Source of the DNA: Labyrinthula sp. Ha
Lineage: Eukaryota > Sar > Bigyra > Labyrinthulida > Labyrinthulaceae
Direction: 5' to 3'
Length of the DNA: 64,000 nucleotides
Assembly: GCA_015227615.1 (NCBI GenBank)
Contig: JAALGZ010000004.1
Location: forward strand, 1,302,001-1,366,000
Shown here: positions 21,935-33,861 of the stretch, in pieces
Layout of the letters: each line of letters opens with the position of its first letter
Numbering within the stretch: position 1 is the stretch's first letter
Made by a program: the position numbers and the translations under genes
The notes under the pieces: generated by a model
What the model was told of the DNA's origin: nothing
The model's input: only the letters and a program-made list of their open reading frames with translations
Database searches by the model: none

Positions 21935-22300
21935 TTGTCCACAGATTGTACAGGAAAGCGTTTGTATCGATTTTCAAGGAAGGCTCTCTTCGTTTCATAT
22001 GCACGTGTTCTTGTCAACTACTACTCTGGTGCGACTCTTACGTTTCTTGCAAGTGTTGTGAAGAAGCTGATTTTGGATATAGCAAAATTAAGCCTATACA
22101 AAGCAAAAAACAGCTTTAAAAGGAGTCTTAGACTTACCAAGGTAACTAAACCAGATATATTGGCTCGTTCATACCCAAGTTATTGCTTAAATGTGGACCC
22201 TCCAAGTGAGGGATTTAGCTCTTATAAAATGTCTTCGAGTTCTTTGCATAGTCAACAACTAGTGGTGCTGGTTCAAACCTTTCACCATATCTATCTCTGA
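21935..22300 (+). CDS. Histone-fold protein, possibly TAF11-like; start unresolved
   Basis: An open frame runs from about 21865 to TAA 22300 but has no in-frame ATG before the C-terminus; 21935 is a TTG. Residues from about 21980 to 22175 fit a histone fold: helix 1 FVSYARVLVNYYSG, long helix 2 LTFLASVVKKLILDIAKLS, then LTKVTKPDILARSY as loop 2 and helix 3. Spacing resembles TAF11 (TFIID subunit), which heterodimerises with TAF13. One frame-consistent model supplies a start: ATG split at 21882, a 28-nt intron 21884-21911 and a 31-nt intron 21948-21978, giving MSKARAFYFVHRL before KALFVSY. That is inference. The last 86 nt lie antisense to the end of the trifunctional-enzyme gene, so the true 3' end may be earlier. 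Confidence 0.42.
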   Translation: MSTDCTGKRLYRFSRKALFVSYARVLVNYYSGATLTFLASVVKKLILDIAKLSLYKAKNSFKRSLRLTKVTKPDILARSYPSYCLNVDPPSEGFSSYKMSSSSLHSQQLVVLVQTFHHIYL

Positions 22301-24588
22301 AGAGATACATTTTGTTCACAAACTCTTGTGCTCCCATTCTGTCTACCTCTTTAAAAGGACCTCCACGAAACGGCGGAAATCCAACCCCAAAGACAGAACC
22401 TATGTCTCCATCCCTTGGGCTCTCAACAACACCATCCTGTAAACAATAGAGGGCTTCGTTAATAAACTTGAAAGCCATGCGCTCTTGTAACTCCACATCA
22501 TCAACAACTCCAGTGTCCTTTGTTTCCGATGCTGGCAAACCTTGGCTAAGTTCCTGGATGACAGAGGTACTTTCAGCTGACGCTTGTTTCGGTCCTTTCT
22601 TTTTTCCTTTTCCATAAACGAACATACCTTTTCCAGCTTTCTTCCCTAGATTTCCTTGGGCAACTAGCTTCTCCAGCAAAATAGCACTAGACATTCTGTT
22701 GCCTACACCATGACCGGAAGAGTCTTCGAGCAGACTTTCCTGAACGTGAAGAGCAACGTCGAGACCAACCTCATCAATCAAGCTCACTGGACCTACTGGA
22801 AAACCGTACTTCTTCATCAGTTTATCTAAAAAACCTAGATCTACTGCCTTTCCATTTAAAGGATTGGTTATGATATCAGTTAGCTAAAATCAATGGAAAC
22901 TAAAAACTACCTCTGCTAAATATGGGCCCAAACAACGATTTACAAAGAAACCTGGAACATCCTTTACTACAATACAGGTTTTTCGTTGCTGTAAACCCAA
23001 CTTAAGGGCTAAATATTTAGTCTCCTCACTTGTTCTTGGACCAGGAATAATCTCCAAGAGAGGCATCTTATCAACGGGGCTAAAGTAGTGCATACCCACA
23101 AAACGTTCTTGGCTCTTTTCACTCATTTGAGAACAAACATCAGATAATCTAAGTGCAGAAGTATTTGTAGCAATGATGGAGTTTTCTGGAATAGTTTTTT
23201 CTAAATCTGCTATAACCTTGTGCTTGAGTGTAAGGTCTTCAAGAACTGCTTCAACAACAATATCCGCCGAAGCCATTTTTGAGTCAATGTAGTTTGGTTC
23301 GTGAAAGTCACTTGTGATGAACTCAATGTTAGACATAAGAATGTCTGCCTTGTGTTTTGTCATTCTCCTTCTTTTAACCTTGTTATCTAATATAGTTTGA
23401 ATTTGTTTCTCACCTCTTGAAGCCGCGGATAGGTTCAGGTCTTTTACAATAGCCTTGCTACCACTTTCAGCAGAGACATGAGCTATTCCCGAGCCCATTA
23501 GACCCGCACCTAAAACTCCAACCTTACTTTTATGATTTAAATACTTCTCTTTGAACTCAGGGGTTTCAAACCTATTCTTTTTCAAGGCAGTTGATCCAAA
23601 AAATAAACTTCTCAATGCACTTGATTCCGAAGTTTGCAGGAGTTTGCCAAAACCCTCTCTCTCTGCTTTCATACCCTTATCAAATCCATTATTTGCACCT
23701 TCTTTAATAGCACCGATAATCAAAGGAATTGCAGGGTAGTTTCCAAGTGTTTGTTTTGCTGCCATCTTCTCTGCTTGATCAAAAAGAACCCTTCTGCCTA
23801 GAGGGTTACCCTCCAATAAAAACTTCATTGCATTAAACTTAGTTTTCTTTTTTCCTGATTTTCCCGATATTATTCGCAGAGCTGCTTGGTGAGCTGCTTC
23901 TTTTAGAGCATTTGGATCCGCAACTTCATCTACTAAACCCATTCTTTTTGCCCTAACAGCATTAAGGTTTTGGCCTAATGATAACTAAACGAAGAATTGT
24001 ACCAGTAGTACATAGTTTAAGTGCATTTTGAATTCCAATAAGTTTTGGAAGTCTTTGAGTGCCACCTGCACCTGGAAGAAGACCTAATTTTACCTCAGGT
24101 AAACCCAGCTTTGTTTTACTATTGCTACTTGCAATACGATAGTCACAAGCTAAGGCAAACTCAAGACCACCTCCAAGACACGGACCATTGATTGCAGATA
24201 TAAAGTGCACACTTGATTTGGCCAAGAGAGATATATGTTCTTGTCCACGTTTACTTAACTCAATCCCATCCTCAAGGCTTATGACACCATCTAGTTCGCC
24301 AATATCTGCACCAACAATGAAAGAGTCCTTCTTACCCGAGAGGAACACAACTGCATTTATTCCAGGGTCGGATTCAACAGTTGATACAAGACTCACAAAC
24401 TCAGGGAAAACGCCTGACCCTAAGGTATTTACTTTTGCACTCTTGCTGTCTAATGTCACAAATGCAACACCATCACCGCTTTTTTCTATGTGAAAAAAAT
24501 TTTGGCTTGTTGAAAATAATCTTGTGCCTAATAAATTTTTTCTTCTGGTTGCTTTCACTAAAGTTGAAATCATTCTCTTTGCTTTCAT
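22215..24588 (-). CDS. HADHA: Mitochondrial trifunctional enzyme alpha subunit, three exons
   Basis: Exons 24588-24003, 23974-22911 and 22883-22215 give 772 residues (human HADHA is 763); introns are 28 nt (23975-24002) and 27 nt (22884-22910). Residues 1-32 form a basic, Ser/Thr/Arg-rich presequence, indicating mitochondrial import. The crotonase (enoyl-CoA hydratase) domain shows INGPCLGGGLEFALACDY and LGLPEVKLGLLPGAGGTQRL with both catalytic Glu residues. The 3-hydroxyacyl-CoA dehydrogenase half has the NAD fold VGVLGAGLMGSGIAH, GMHYFSPVDKMPLLEI with the catalytic His, and KDVPGFFVNR; a second C-terminal helical domain ends the chain. Splicing at intron 1 restores TTGQNLNAVRAKRMGLVDEV and at intron 2 YLAE-LTDIITNP. 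It performs steps 2 and 3 of long-chain beta-oxidation; a thiolase beta subunit is expected elsewhere in the genome. Confidence 0.93.
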
Positions 24589-24616
24589 TTAGTCTTGAAT
24601 GAGAATATATCTTTCT

Positions 24617-24620
24617 AAAA
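24617..24620 (-). terminator. Pol III T-run after tRNA-Gln
   Basis: On the minus strand a TTTT run begins six bases past the tRNA 3' end, the usual RNA polymerase III stop signal. Confidence 0.6.
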
Positions 24621-24625
24621 GAATT

Positions 24626-24697
24626 TCCCCCACCGCGATTCGAACGCAGGCTTTCAGATTCAGAGTCTGATGTACTAACCAACTATACTATGGGGGA
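24626..24697 (-). tRNA. trnQ-CUG: tRNA-Gln (anticodon CUG)
   Basis: 72-nt cloverleaf. The acceptor stem pairs TCCCCCA with TGGGGGA. The anticodon arm is TCAGA-CTCTGAA-TCTGA, giving anticodon CTG for CAG codons. The T arm carries GTTCGAATC, the B-box consensus, and the D arm GTTGGTTAG. There is no intron and no encoded CCA, as expected for a nuclear eukaryotic tRNA. It lies 37 bp upstream of the trifunctional-enzyme ATG on the same strand, so the promoter of that gene overlaps or spans the tRNA gene. Confidence 0.95.
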
Positions 24698-27600
24698 TTA
24701 TATGTTCCAAAGAAACATAATAATAATATATTAAAATACTAATTGTTAAGAAAGATTTTTCAAAGGAAAAAAAAGGCTAGTCTTGAACAGAAGCTAATGC
24801 CACTGGCCTCTGCTAAACTGGGCGCTAGATTTCAATCGGTTTCAATGGATCAAATTAAATGGGTATATACATTATGTAAAGAGATAAGGGAAAATACCGC
24901 TTTTTACCTTATAACGTAGTACACTGTTCAGCACTCTTCTCTCCATTAACATATCGACTTATAGCGTTTTACGTGTCGACAAAAAACAAACTACACATCC
25001 GCGGATAAGGTTTTCAGGTCGTAAAATACTCGGCTCGACTCTTAAAAATAAAACTCTTTAGCTTTCCTTTTCTTTTATATTCTTTTTTAATTAATATCTT
25101 AACGGTTAACAACAACTATTCCAAGTGTACTAAAGTATTTATATATATTTCAAAGTATTTTCAGTACCGAATTAAACTAGCCCAATAGATTATCATATTG
25201 CATTTTTACTTATAAATCTCCCTTATATTGTTCCATGTCAATCGTGACTAACGATATTTCATTTCGAATTTATATCACCAAATGTCACCAAATGTAAATT
25301 CACAGCATAAAAACATCAGTAAACAAACCACCCTTATATCTCATCATGGGCGAAAATTGTCACATAATACGAAAGTAAAAAGACAGCAAATTAGGTTCTC
25401 AAATTGCTCAAATCGTTCATATCTTCTGAAAAACATTTTAAAACAAGTCAATAACCACTTAATATCATCATATCTCCCTCATAGGTTCGTAATATACCAA
25501 AATTTCACATACATATCAATATCCACTAAATTTCTGTCCACATTTCACCTTTAAACAACATAAAAAAGCATCGAAACAACAAAGAACGAAAACTAAATAT
25601 ATTTCACAACGAAAAACAAGAAGCTGAAGGTATCTCACGACGCTACAGACTTTACTCTCTCGAAAGCGTCTCTATCTTAAAAGTAACTACGCAAAACTAT
25701 AGAAAAAGCAGAAAATAAATAACAATATGAACTATTCATATTTAGATTAAGCCAATAGTTGAAATTGGAGTTTATTTTTCGCTACAGGTACTGCTTTATA
25801 GATCATAAAGGCTTAAGCCCTTCACTCAATTTAAATTTACTGGGTTATACCCATATAGTTTTGTCTAAAATTTTTCCATCGGTTGACCCTAATAGCAAAT
25901 AAAGGTACCTTCGTTTGAGTTTTTTGGTTTACACCTTTAACAGAGCTGAAGTAGCTGCAGTCTAAATAGAAGAACTGGGTTTTCATTGTTAAGCACAATA
26001 TCTTAACAGATATATTAAAATTTAGTTGCACTTATTCTATTAGTACAACCATTAAATAGAGATCTGAAATCTTCCACTGTGTTTTTGCATCAATATTAAA
26101 GTCACTAGTTTGGTTTTTTAGCACTTCGTTTATACAGACTATCTATATAGACATAAGGGCTGAAAATTTCCTTTGTTCCAATGGATGTATTATATAGAGG
26201 AAAGAAAAACCAGTACATTCCCTGGAAGGAATATAAATCCCAAAAGCGCTTAATTTCATTTTCTCAACTTTACTAGCAATTTTGATTCACCATGATATCG
26301 AGTAAGATCTGGAATACTTCTTGATATTGAGAAGTACCGAGCAACATAAAATAGGCCTTTACAAAAGTCCAAAACCATTTTCTAGTTTTTACCAAACTTC
26401 AAGAAAAGTTACTGCACATATACTTATATGGAATTTACCTTTCATATGTAGGAAGTTATAATTTTTTCGGCAATATCAGTCACATGTTGTATCTATTCGC
26501 GTTGAGCTCAATCACACTTTTGGATACGAAAACTACCTTTAGATAGATCTTTGGAATCGTACCTTCAAGGCAATGCACACCTCCTATGGTTAGTGTTGCG
26601 ATGTAAATAAGTTAAAAAGTATATTCACCAACTGACAACCTTCTGGTGCCAGATAATCTTTCAAATAAATCATATTAAATATTCAACTCTAAGCCCAGGA
26701 AAGTTTCTTTCTTCACCTTTATTTAGATTGTTATGTATCCATACCGAAAAATCAATAAATTAACTTAGGCCAAGAATTGAATTGTTAACAGTGGCATAGT
26801 TCTCAAAACTCAATTAAATTCTTTGCCCATAAATGTATGTTCTCAATAATTCAAAAGCTCTTTTTCACCTTAGTAGTGTAACTAAATTTTCAAAATATGA
26901 AAAGTATTCTCCGCTGAATGCAGGCGTCATCCCTATAGATTCTACAAAGGCTATATGTTAGAAGAAAGTTGGATTAATGTAGTGAGTCTAGTTTCAGCTG
27001 TATTGAAACATAAAATGTCTCAAACAATGATACATAAATTTATATTTTCAATTCTATCACTATTTTTTAGCCAATGGCATGAACATTTCTATTAAATGAC
27101 TATCAAATCTTATGGAGCATACAGTAACCTAGGAATAATATTCTGCTAAATAGTTATTGTGCCCCCCCTATCCATTCAGACTTTATAAAGTTTAGATTCC
27201 ATTATCATGTTATAATTTCAACCAAGAACTACCTTCCTTTAAGAGTTTGGGCGCCTAATGTAGGAGCTCATGTAAATTAGTGATCACGTGAACAACTAAT
27301 GAGCTGTTAATGAATATGGGAAATGCTAGTGCGAATGCTATGACTATGGAAATTCAGAACATGATCAATCAATACATACATATTAAAATTTTATGTACAA
27401 GGCTAAGGGCAGTATTTAACTGATAATTCAGAATTTAAATTTTCATTTAATCAAATACTTGTTACACTATGCCAACAGTTGTTGAATAAGAACAAATAAA
27501 ACATTTGCAAATATGCATACAAATCATACTTAGTATTTTGCAGCTAAATAATACACATAGTCTATTAAGCTACAACTAACTGTGTTGTTTTAGTTGAGAA

Positions 27601-28088
27601 GGAAGCCTTAATAGCAACTTCCCTGCTTACTTAGAGTGCATTTTCTATAGAACTTTCAACTCACTTTGATATTGTAGTAACTCTTTGAATACGCGATGAA
27701 GCAATAATACATTATCCCAAACGCTAAGCCAGCACAGATTCTATGAAAATGATTTTGTATACAATTCTAAGTACCTCCATTCTATAATTTCATATTTTCT
27801 TGCATATAAACTATGGTGTACCCGGTTTTATTATTAGTTTTAAAAAAGAAGAAAATTATTTTAAAATTTCATGGACTGCGTAATTTCTACCTAAGCGAAA
27901 ATACTGTGCAAGCTACTGCAGAAAGTTATCTCTGGGCATTCAAATGTGAGGGTAATAGATGATTGTGTCTGTAACTTCACCATGCCGATAAGCATTTTCC
28001 AAAATATTCTATTCTCTTTTAGGATTTGAAAAATGTTGCCAAATATCTATTTATGTCCTATAAGGTGTGATATTATATGGGTTGCGTG
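24698..28088. other. Gene-free AT-rich region
   Basis: Start of the gene-poor half of the window. Stops are frequent in every frame, no protein or RNA family is recognised, and no tandem structure is apparent beyond a small direct repeat (CACCAAATGT twice near 25276-25294). Confidence 0.5.
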
Positions 28089-28555
28089 TAGGGGTGACAT
28101 TTGATGAAAATTATCATTAATTATTTGATAATGAGTTTGATTCTGATTATCAATAAAATAATTGGATTTTTGTTTTTATCAGATAATTTTGATTTTATTT
28201 TGATTATCAAAATATGGAAGGGCTATATGACTTTTTTCTAAATCGCCGAAAACTTTTTTCATATTTTTTGCACAGTATGAAAACCTTTAAAAACTCGCAA
28301 TATGACATGGGAATAGTCCGGCAATAAAATGTTGTTGTGCCGATTATCTATTTTTTTAAAGTGTTACGCAAGGCTCAAAAATTAAAAATATTTTTTTTGG
28401 TTATTTTGCCCACGGCCTTTTGAAACAGATTTGCACAAATAATCATTTGATTATAAATAATCTATGAAAATGGTTGCGGAGATATCAGAAACAATCAATA
28501 ATAAAAATATTGGCAAATTTCTTATTGATAATACCAGTAAACCAAATCCCACTGC
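28089..28555 (+). mobile_element. MITE-like element, copy A (~467 bp)
   Basis: Non-coding, rich in TTGAT/ATCAA words. Its left end (AGGGGTGACATTTGATGAAAA) and right end (CCAAATCCCACTG) are imperfect inverted repeats of the type GGGTCGGATTTGAT / ATCAAATCCGACCC seen in the two other copies. Similarity to copies B and C runs through both ends (for example TTATTTGATAA near the left, TTCTTATTGATAA near the right). No transposase frame is present, so it is non-autonomous. Target-site duplications are not evident, and the central part is diverged, suggesting an old copy. Confidence 0.5.
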
Positions 28556-31487
28556 TAATTGCATGTAAATGCACTGATATATATGAAAGCCTTAGCAAAT
28601 TAAATAGCAGAAACGATATTGATATATCAATAGCAGTAAAATAACAAACCTAACCTAAATATATCAGAGTGACACAAGAAATAAAGAGTATCTTAAACCT
28701 ATTATTGTCCCTTCATTGCCGCAAAAAACTTGGAGATCTTGTTTGCAAAATATAGTTAACTTCTGAAACCATGTCTATATTTTAGTGAAGCAACATTTGC
28801 TGTCGTGTGCTTATGGAGATTGGAATGAAATTAAGAAACTGTAATATTTATCACAAGCACTTGAATCCAAGGAAATGAAGATTATCTACTCGGAATGAGC
28901 TATCAAATAGTCATATACCTAAAACTCAAGCAAAGATTCTAATAATAATGTTAGGCGTTTATTTTGAAATCAACAGAATACCTAAGAGAATGATCCGAAG
29001 TTTAAAATTTCCGTGACATTATGTAAAGATCCAATGAATAGTTCTTTCTAATATAAAAGTTAGGTATATTATGGATTCTAACTTTCCCTGGACAATTTAC
29101 CGGTATTGAGACTTTTCTTATTTTATTTCTTAGCTTAAAATTAATGTTGCCCTGTGGCTCTTGACTTATTTTTGATAATGCCATACGATGGTTTTATCTT
29201 AATTTCCCAATATATCTACATACTGCTTCTACTCTATCAATTGATAATAACAATGATAAAAAAGTTAATAAACAGAGAACAGATTTTTGGAAATAATTTC
29301 TAATCAGTAGAAAAAAGATTTTTAGGCAAGAAAAATCTCTAATTTACGCCGTTAAAATAAATTTATGCAATAAAGTTATGTATGTGTGATAGTTGGTAAT
29401 AAGTTCGGAATGAAAGTCTGTGATATTGGAGAAACCCCCAATTTCTGTAACATTAATGAAGTAGTTAAGATGCAACCATAATAAGGAAAATTTAATCTTA
29501 TTTAATTATACAATGAATACGCAAGAATTAGACACCTGGAATATTCTCCATATTTCAGAAGGTTTTGAAATAGTGCCAGAGCATGTCTCTACCCGAGCTG
29601 ATAAAAAATCTTTTTTTACGTGGATATTCTTCAAATTATTAGGTAATCTTATTTGTTATTCACTCATAGATATTCAACTAACCCCGATATAGGAGTAATA
29701 ACACCCAAAAAAAATACATAAATTGACTAAAATATATAATTTCTTGACAACACTATCTGATATATTCCCTGCATTTACTTAACCGAATGCGGCTTCTACA
29801 AGTACTAGTATCGAATGATTATTCTCCAAACTATATCTACCCATTCAAACCATAAACTAGGAACCAAAAGGTTAAGACATTGTGTATTAATTATAGTACA
29901 ACCTTTTGGCAAAGTACGCATATTTAATTTTATGGAAAGATCAATAACCAAAATATAAACACTCTTTGTATTTATAATACATCATGGTTAAAGGTTTTAT
30001 TTAATACTACAATAATCTTCACCCTAGATGCGAAGTTCACATATAAGTATAAATAGTGAAAAATAGTGTAAACATGTCGACTAAGAAAACATATATATAT
30101 GATTTAAGCAATATAATATGCTAGGTAACAAAGTGTTCGAGCTTATAAAGCCCATACTCTCATTTAAGACTATTATTTTCGCATTATTCGGCAGCTCTAA
30201 GTTTATTCTGGGCTTTGTGATCATATTTCTACATTACTCCACATAAACGAACTATTTCTATTACCTGATGGTAAACTTCTTCTTTTCATAATAATATCAT
30301 GCACAGCATTGAATGAAACCATTTTAATTATATTTAAGGGACAGAAATATCTGTAAATTAATCAGTTTCATGTTTGCAATGTACGTTTGTTTTCTTTTAG
30401 CCACAAGATTCCATATTACTTCTGGGCTACTGACTTCATCTATGCAAGACTATTTTATTTTCTTGCCTAAAATTAAAAACCATAACGCTTGTCAACTTTG
30501 CCCCTAATTTTATTTAACACAGTTTCTATTGTAACAAAATACTTAAAATATTTCATCTAATACTCAGAGAAAATTGTTAGAGCCTTCCCGTGGTATGAAC
30601 AATGTTTATGGTCTTCTGGGGGGATTGTTTTTTTTGTGCATCAAATTGACCCGGGGTTAGAGTCCACGTTTGTTTTTTCTGAACCATTCTTCTTTTTTAG
30701 TAATTATTCTATTGAAAGATATTTTAGGGTATACATAGATGACAAAAATACACTGGTGCTTAAACTTCGCGAGAATGTTAACGGTGATAAATTATACCAG
30801 ATTTATTGATAGCTTCTTAGAGCACAAATATTGTTGTATGAACAATATTTTAAATACTCAGCCATACACAAAAGAACTAATCGCAGTAATAACCTGCTAA
30901 GGCTGTTTTCATAATTTTAGCAAAATATTTCTCTTAAAATGCGTATTGATAGTCCCACCAATGCAATCAATATTACAACTGGAGGTATCTTCGTTACTTA
31001 AAGAAAATCTCATAAATGTCATACTTCTGAGTACTAATAAGTTTTCATATGATTATCGCCTGGTACCAAGTATCAAATATCAAGAATGATATGTTTGATA
31101 TAAGTATCGGAAAGGTAGTGGAATTTACCAGGAATCTTTTTAGTATTGTTAAAAGAAAAAAGGTAACTAGAGTCTGATAAAGAGAATCATAAGCGGACCA
31201 AAAAATACCCCCTCCCACACACACACACACCTGTAAGGATGGATTCTAAATATTGCTCAATTGCTCAGACTTAGTTTATTCAATGATTCTCTATTCTTGA
31301 AGAGTGTTTCTTTATGAGATCGCAGTCACACCAAGATTGTATTGTAAAATTAGAATGTACAAGCTAGGAGAAAGCAAAGAGTAAATTAGAATAAATGCGT
31401 TATGAACCACAATATTCGAATAAAATAAGTTCCCTTCTGTGTAATTGAGTATGCCCTTGGTTCCTTTACTTAGCTCATTATTGCTTC

Positions 31488-31763
31488 ATGTCCTATTTGA
31501 AAGGGGTTTCTAATCTTGCCGCGCCTAACGGTAGATCAAAATTTATTTCAGCTAAGAGCGCTTCCGTTATTACCCTTAAGCAATATTCTACATTCTCCCC
31601 CATGGTGGAAATATCGATTAATTTAATCGGAAATAGAATAGGCATTGCAAGCACGGGTATTTTCATGTTTTCTTTAAATTTCATCTATTATGATTTTTTC
31701 GCCTGCATACTGATGTCAAAACTAAAAAAATCGATCCAAAATTCCATAAAATTCCTCCAGTAA
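31488..31763. other. Island open on both strands, GC-richer than surroundings
   Basis: A plus-strand frame of 91 codons with a true ATG (31488) and a minus-strand frame of 63 codons (31684-31493) overlap. The segment holds GC-richer words (TTGCCGCGCCTAACGGTAG, AAGAGCGCTTCCG) unusual for this region. Composition suggests a captured or decayed coding fragment. I recognise neither translation, and either strand could be the former sense strand. Confidence 0.25.
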
Positions 31764-32323
31764 ATAAAAATATGGAAAAAAATGCTCTGGAAGGGCTGTA
31801 CAGAATCAGAATAGGCTTTATTCACAGAAACTTAAATACTGGTTATTCATTATATTGAGAAGCTATACTTAACTTAGCTTTATTGGCATAGCTTTTGGTT
31901 AAAGGTGGCACTAATTTAGCTAAGAACTAAGTGGAATACACTATAAATCATACATATATATATACTTCCAGGCACATCTCGCAAAAAAATATTAATTCAG
32001 AAAACTATTATGTTATCAGAAAAAGTAAGAAACACATGGTACTTTTAGTTACTACAACCAATTCATAACCTATTAATTTTTTCTTACCAGATACAACGGA
32101 AAGAAATATAAGGTAAGTGAAATTCCACCGGTTACCCTTAAACAGTGGGAAAAGTCTAACTAGCATTGGTCAAGATATAAAAACAATGTGAAGGAATTTA
32201 ACCAACCCACGATAGTAGCTTTAGGTTACTAGGGAAAAGAAGGATGCAGACAAAGAAATTCATACTTAGATCAAGAGCTTAAACAGTTCTGTATCCAGAA
32301 ATTTTATCAAATTAGATGCTTGA

Positions 32324-32352
32324 CACGGAACACCCCACGGTAGCATCTTAGG
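32324..32352 (+). pseudogene. Possible LINE reverse-transcriptase motif remnant
   Basis: One frame reads HGTPHGSILG, close to the GxPQGSxLG motif of reverse transcriptases in non-LTR elements. The surrounding frame is interrupted and no other RT block (such as a YADD box) is visible nearby. A chance match cannot be excluded. Confidence 0.2.
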
Positions 32353-33394
32353 GAAAAAATTAAGCACAGAAAGATAAGTTTCCTTATGATTGGTGCTTGC
32401 TGCATGTTTTTTGGTTTCGTCGGATCTCTATTTCTATTCCTCTTGGCGCAGCTTTCATAAAACGGGAAAGCATTTGCTCATATAAAAGCTTCCTCTCTGA
32501 TGAGGACCCTAAATACCAAGAATGAAGATAGCTTATCAAATCACATTCGACTTGGTAAACTGTCATTATGGATATAAACTAGTTCTTAAAGGGTAGGACT
32601 TCTCTATTACTTCAATGCAGATTCAAAATTTTAGAAAATGATATAAGTTAAACCAGGAATGTAGTTTTAAGCTTAAGTTACACCATTCACAATTCTCGCT
32701 CCATTGTAGCGACAATGCCAAGAGAAGGCCAAGACAGCATCGAAGAATCATCTTTAGCTTCGGAACGTCTCCATTGTCAAACAGGTGCAATATGCATTAT
32801 AAAACCATTTATCATAGAAATAAAAGCAAATAGAGGTTAGCAGGAATCTCATTATAAATCCCAACGAAGAAGGATTACAAAAAAATGTGCAATAGTACAA
32901 AAATGTGGGCTAGAGTTTATTTTATATATATGTGTATCTGTTTAAATAAATAGGAAGAAAATGTATCAGTGGTTAGAGAATAAGTTTTGCATATTGCAAA
33001 CTTACGGAAGGAAGCTTCAAACCTCCTTAATAACCCCACTACCTACAGAATCTAGCTAAAAACTCAACTCCCGTCAATCAAGGTCATCTACTTCTCTTCA
33101 ATAAGCTTCTTCAAACTCAGTGCCACTTTTATTTTAGTAGTAAGAACTTCAGAGCCTGAATATTACTGTGGAATTATATCCTCTCCTACAAATTATGCCT
33201 ATGCGCTAGTGACATTTAGGTGTAAGACATAAGTATCTAATTCTAAGTTTAGGTTACAGTTCGAGCTACAACCAAGTATTTGAAACCCTTTGAAAAAAAT
33301 CTAGGCATAATAGATCCGTTTTAACCCTAACTAGCCGCAAGTAGTTCTTATTTGACTTATTTCTTCCTATGTTACTTACGTATTAGAAGTAGCA

Positions 33395-33861
33395 GGCATC
33401 GGTTTTGATAAGAACATTCACCAATTACTTGATAGCTGCATTGATTTGACTTATTGATAAATTAATTTGCATTTTAAATTCTATCAAATGATTCTGATTT
33501 TATTCTGATTATAAACTGATTATCAATACAAGAGTGGACCATACTACCATGGGCCAAACGATCCGTGATGATATCTTTTATTTCTGTGCCTTATCAACAT
33601 CCATGTAAAAGGCCGTGTGGCCTGGAAAGATTGCGGTTGTTGGATGCACTGAGGCAATATTCGCCGTATTTTGAAGTATATCATATGGTGGAAAAATGAA
33701 GTATAGATTCCTTGGCCACTTTCTACAAGGCTGTGTGGCCCTAGTTATTATCGATAATTACTAATCAACCACACTAGTCGGAGCATTTTGAAAATTAATC
33801 AATGATAAAAATATGGGCAATATTCTTATTGATAAATTATCAACAAATCAAATCCGAGTCG
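33395..33861 (+). mobile_element. MITE-like element, copy B (~467 bp)
   Basis: Same orientation and same length as copy A. Left end GGCATCGGTTTTGATAAGAA; right end ATCAAATCCGAGTCG gives the clearest inverted-repeat end with copy C. It shares TCAAATGATTCTGATTTTAT and GAGTGGACCA with copy C. Internally it carries less AT-rich words (CCATGGGCCAAACGATC, GGCCGTGTGGCCTGG, the latter a near palindrome). No coding frame is present. Confidence 0.5.

Larger units (their letters stand above)
28556..33394. other. Gene-poor region with faint coding-like patches
   Basis: Mostly AT-rich DNA with dense stops. It includes the two patches listed separately (31488-31763 and 32324-32352), a short (CA)n tract near 31215-31230, and no recognisable complete gene or RNA. 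Confidence 0.45.

Noticed and set aside
23953-23990. A 38-nt first intron in the HADHA gene (GTTTAG...GTTAG)
   Set aside because: It puts the following exon in the wrong frame. The 28-nt intron 23975-24002 keeps phase and restores the conserved NLNAVRAKRMGLVDE segment.
25282-26031. Open frames of 90 and 64 codons right of tRNA-Gln
   Set aside because: Low-complexity Ser/Asn/Lys/Ile-rich translations with no family resemblance; expected by chance at this base composition.
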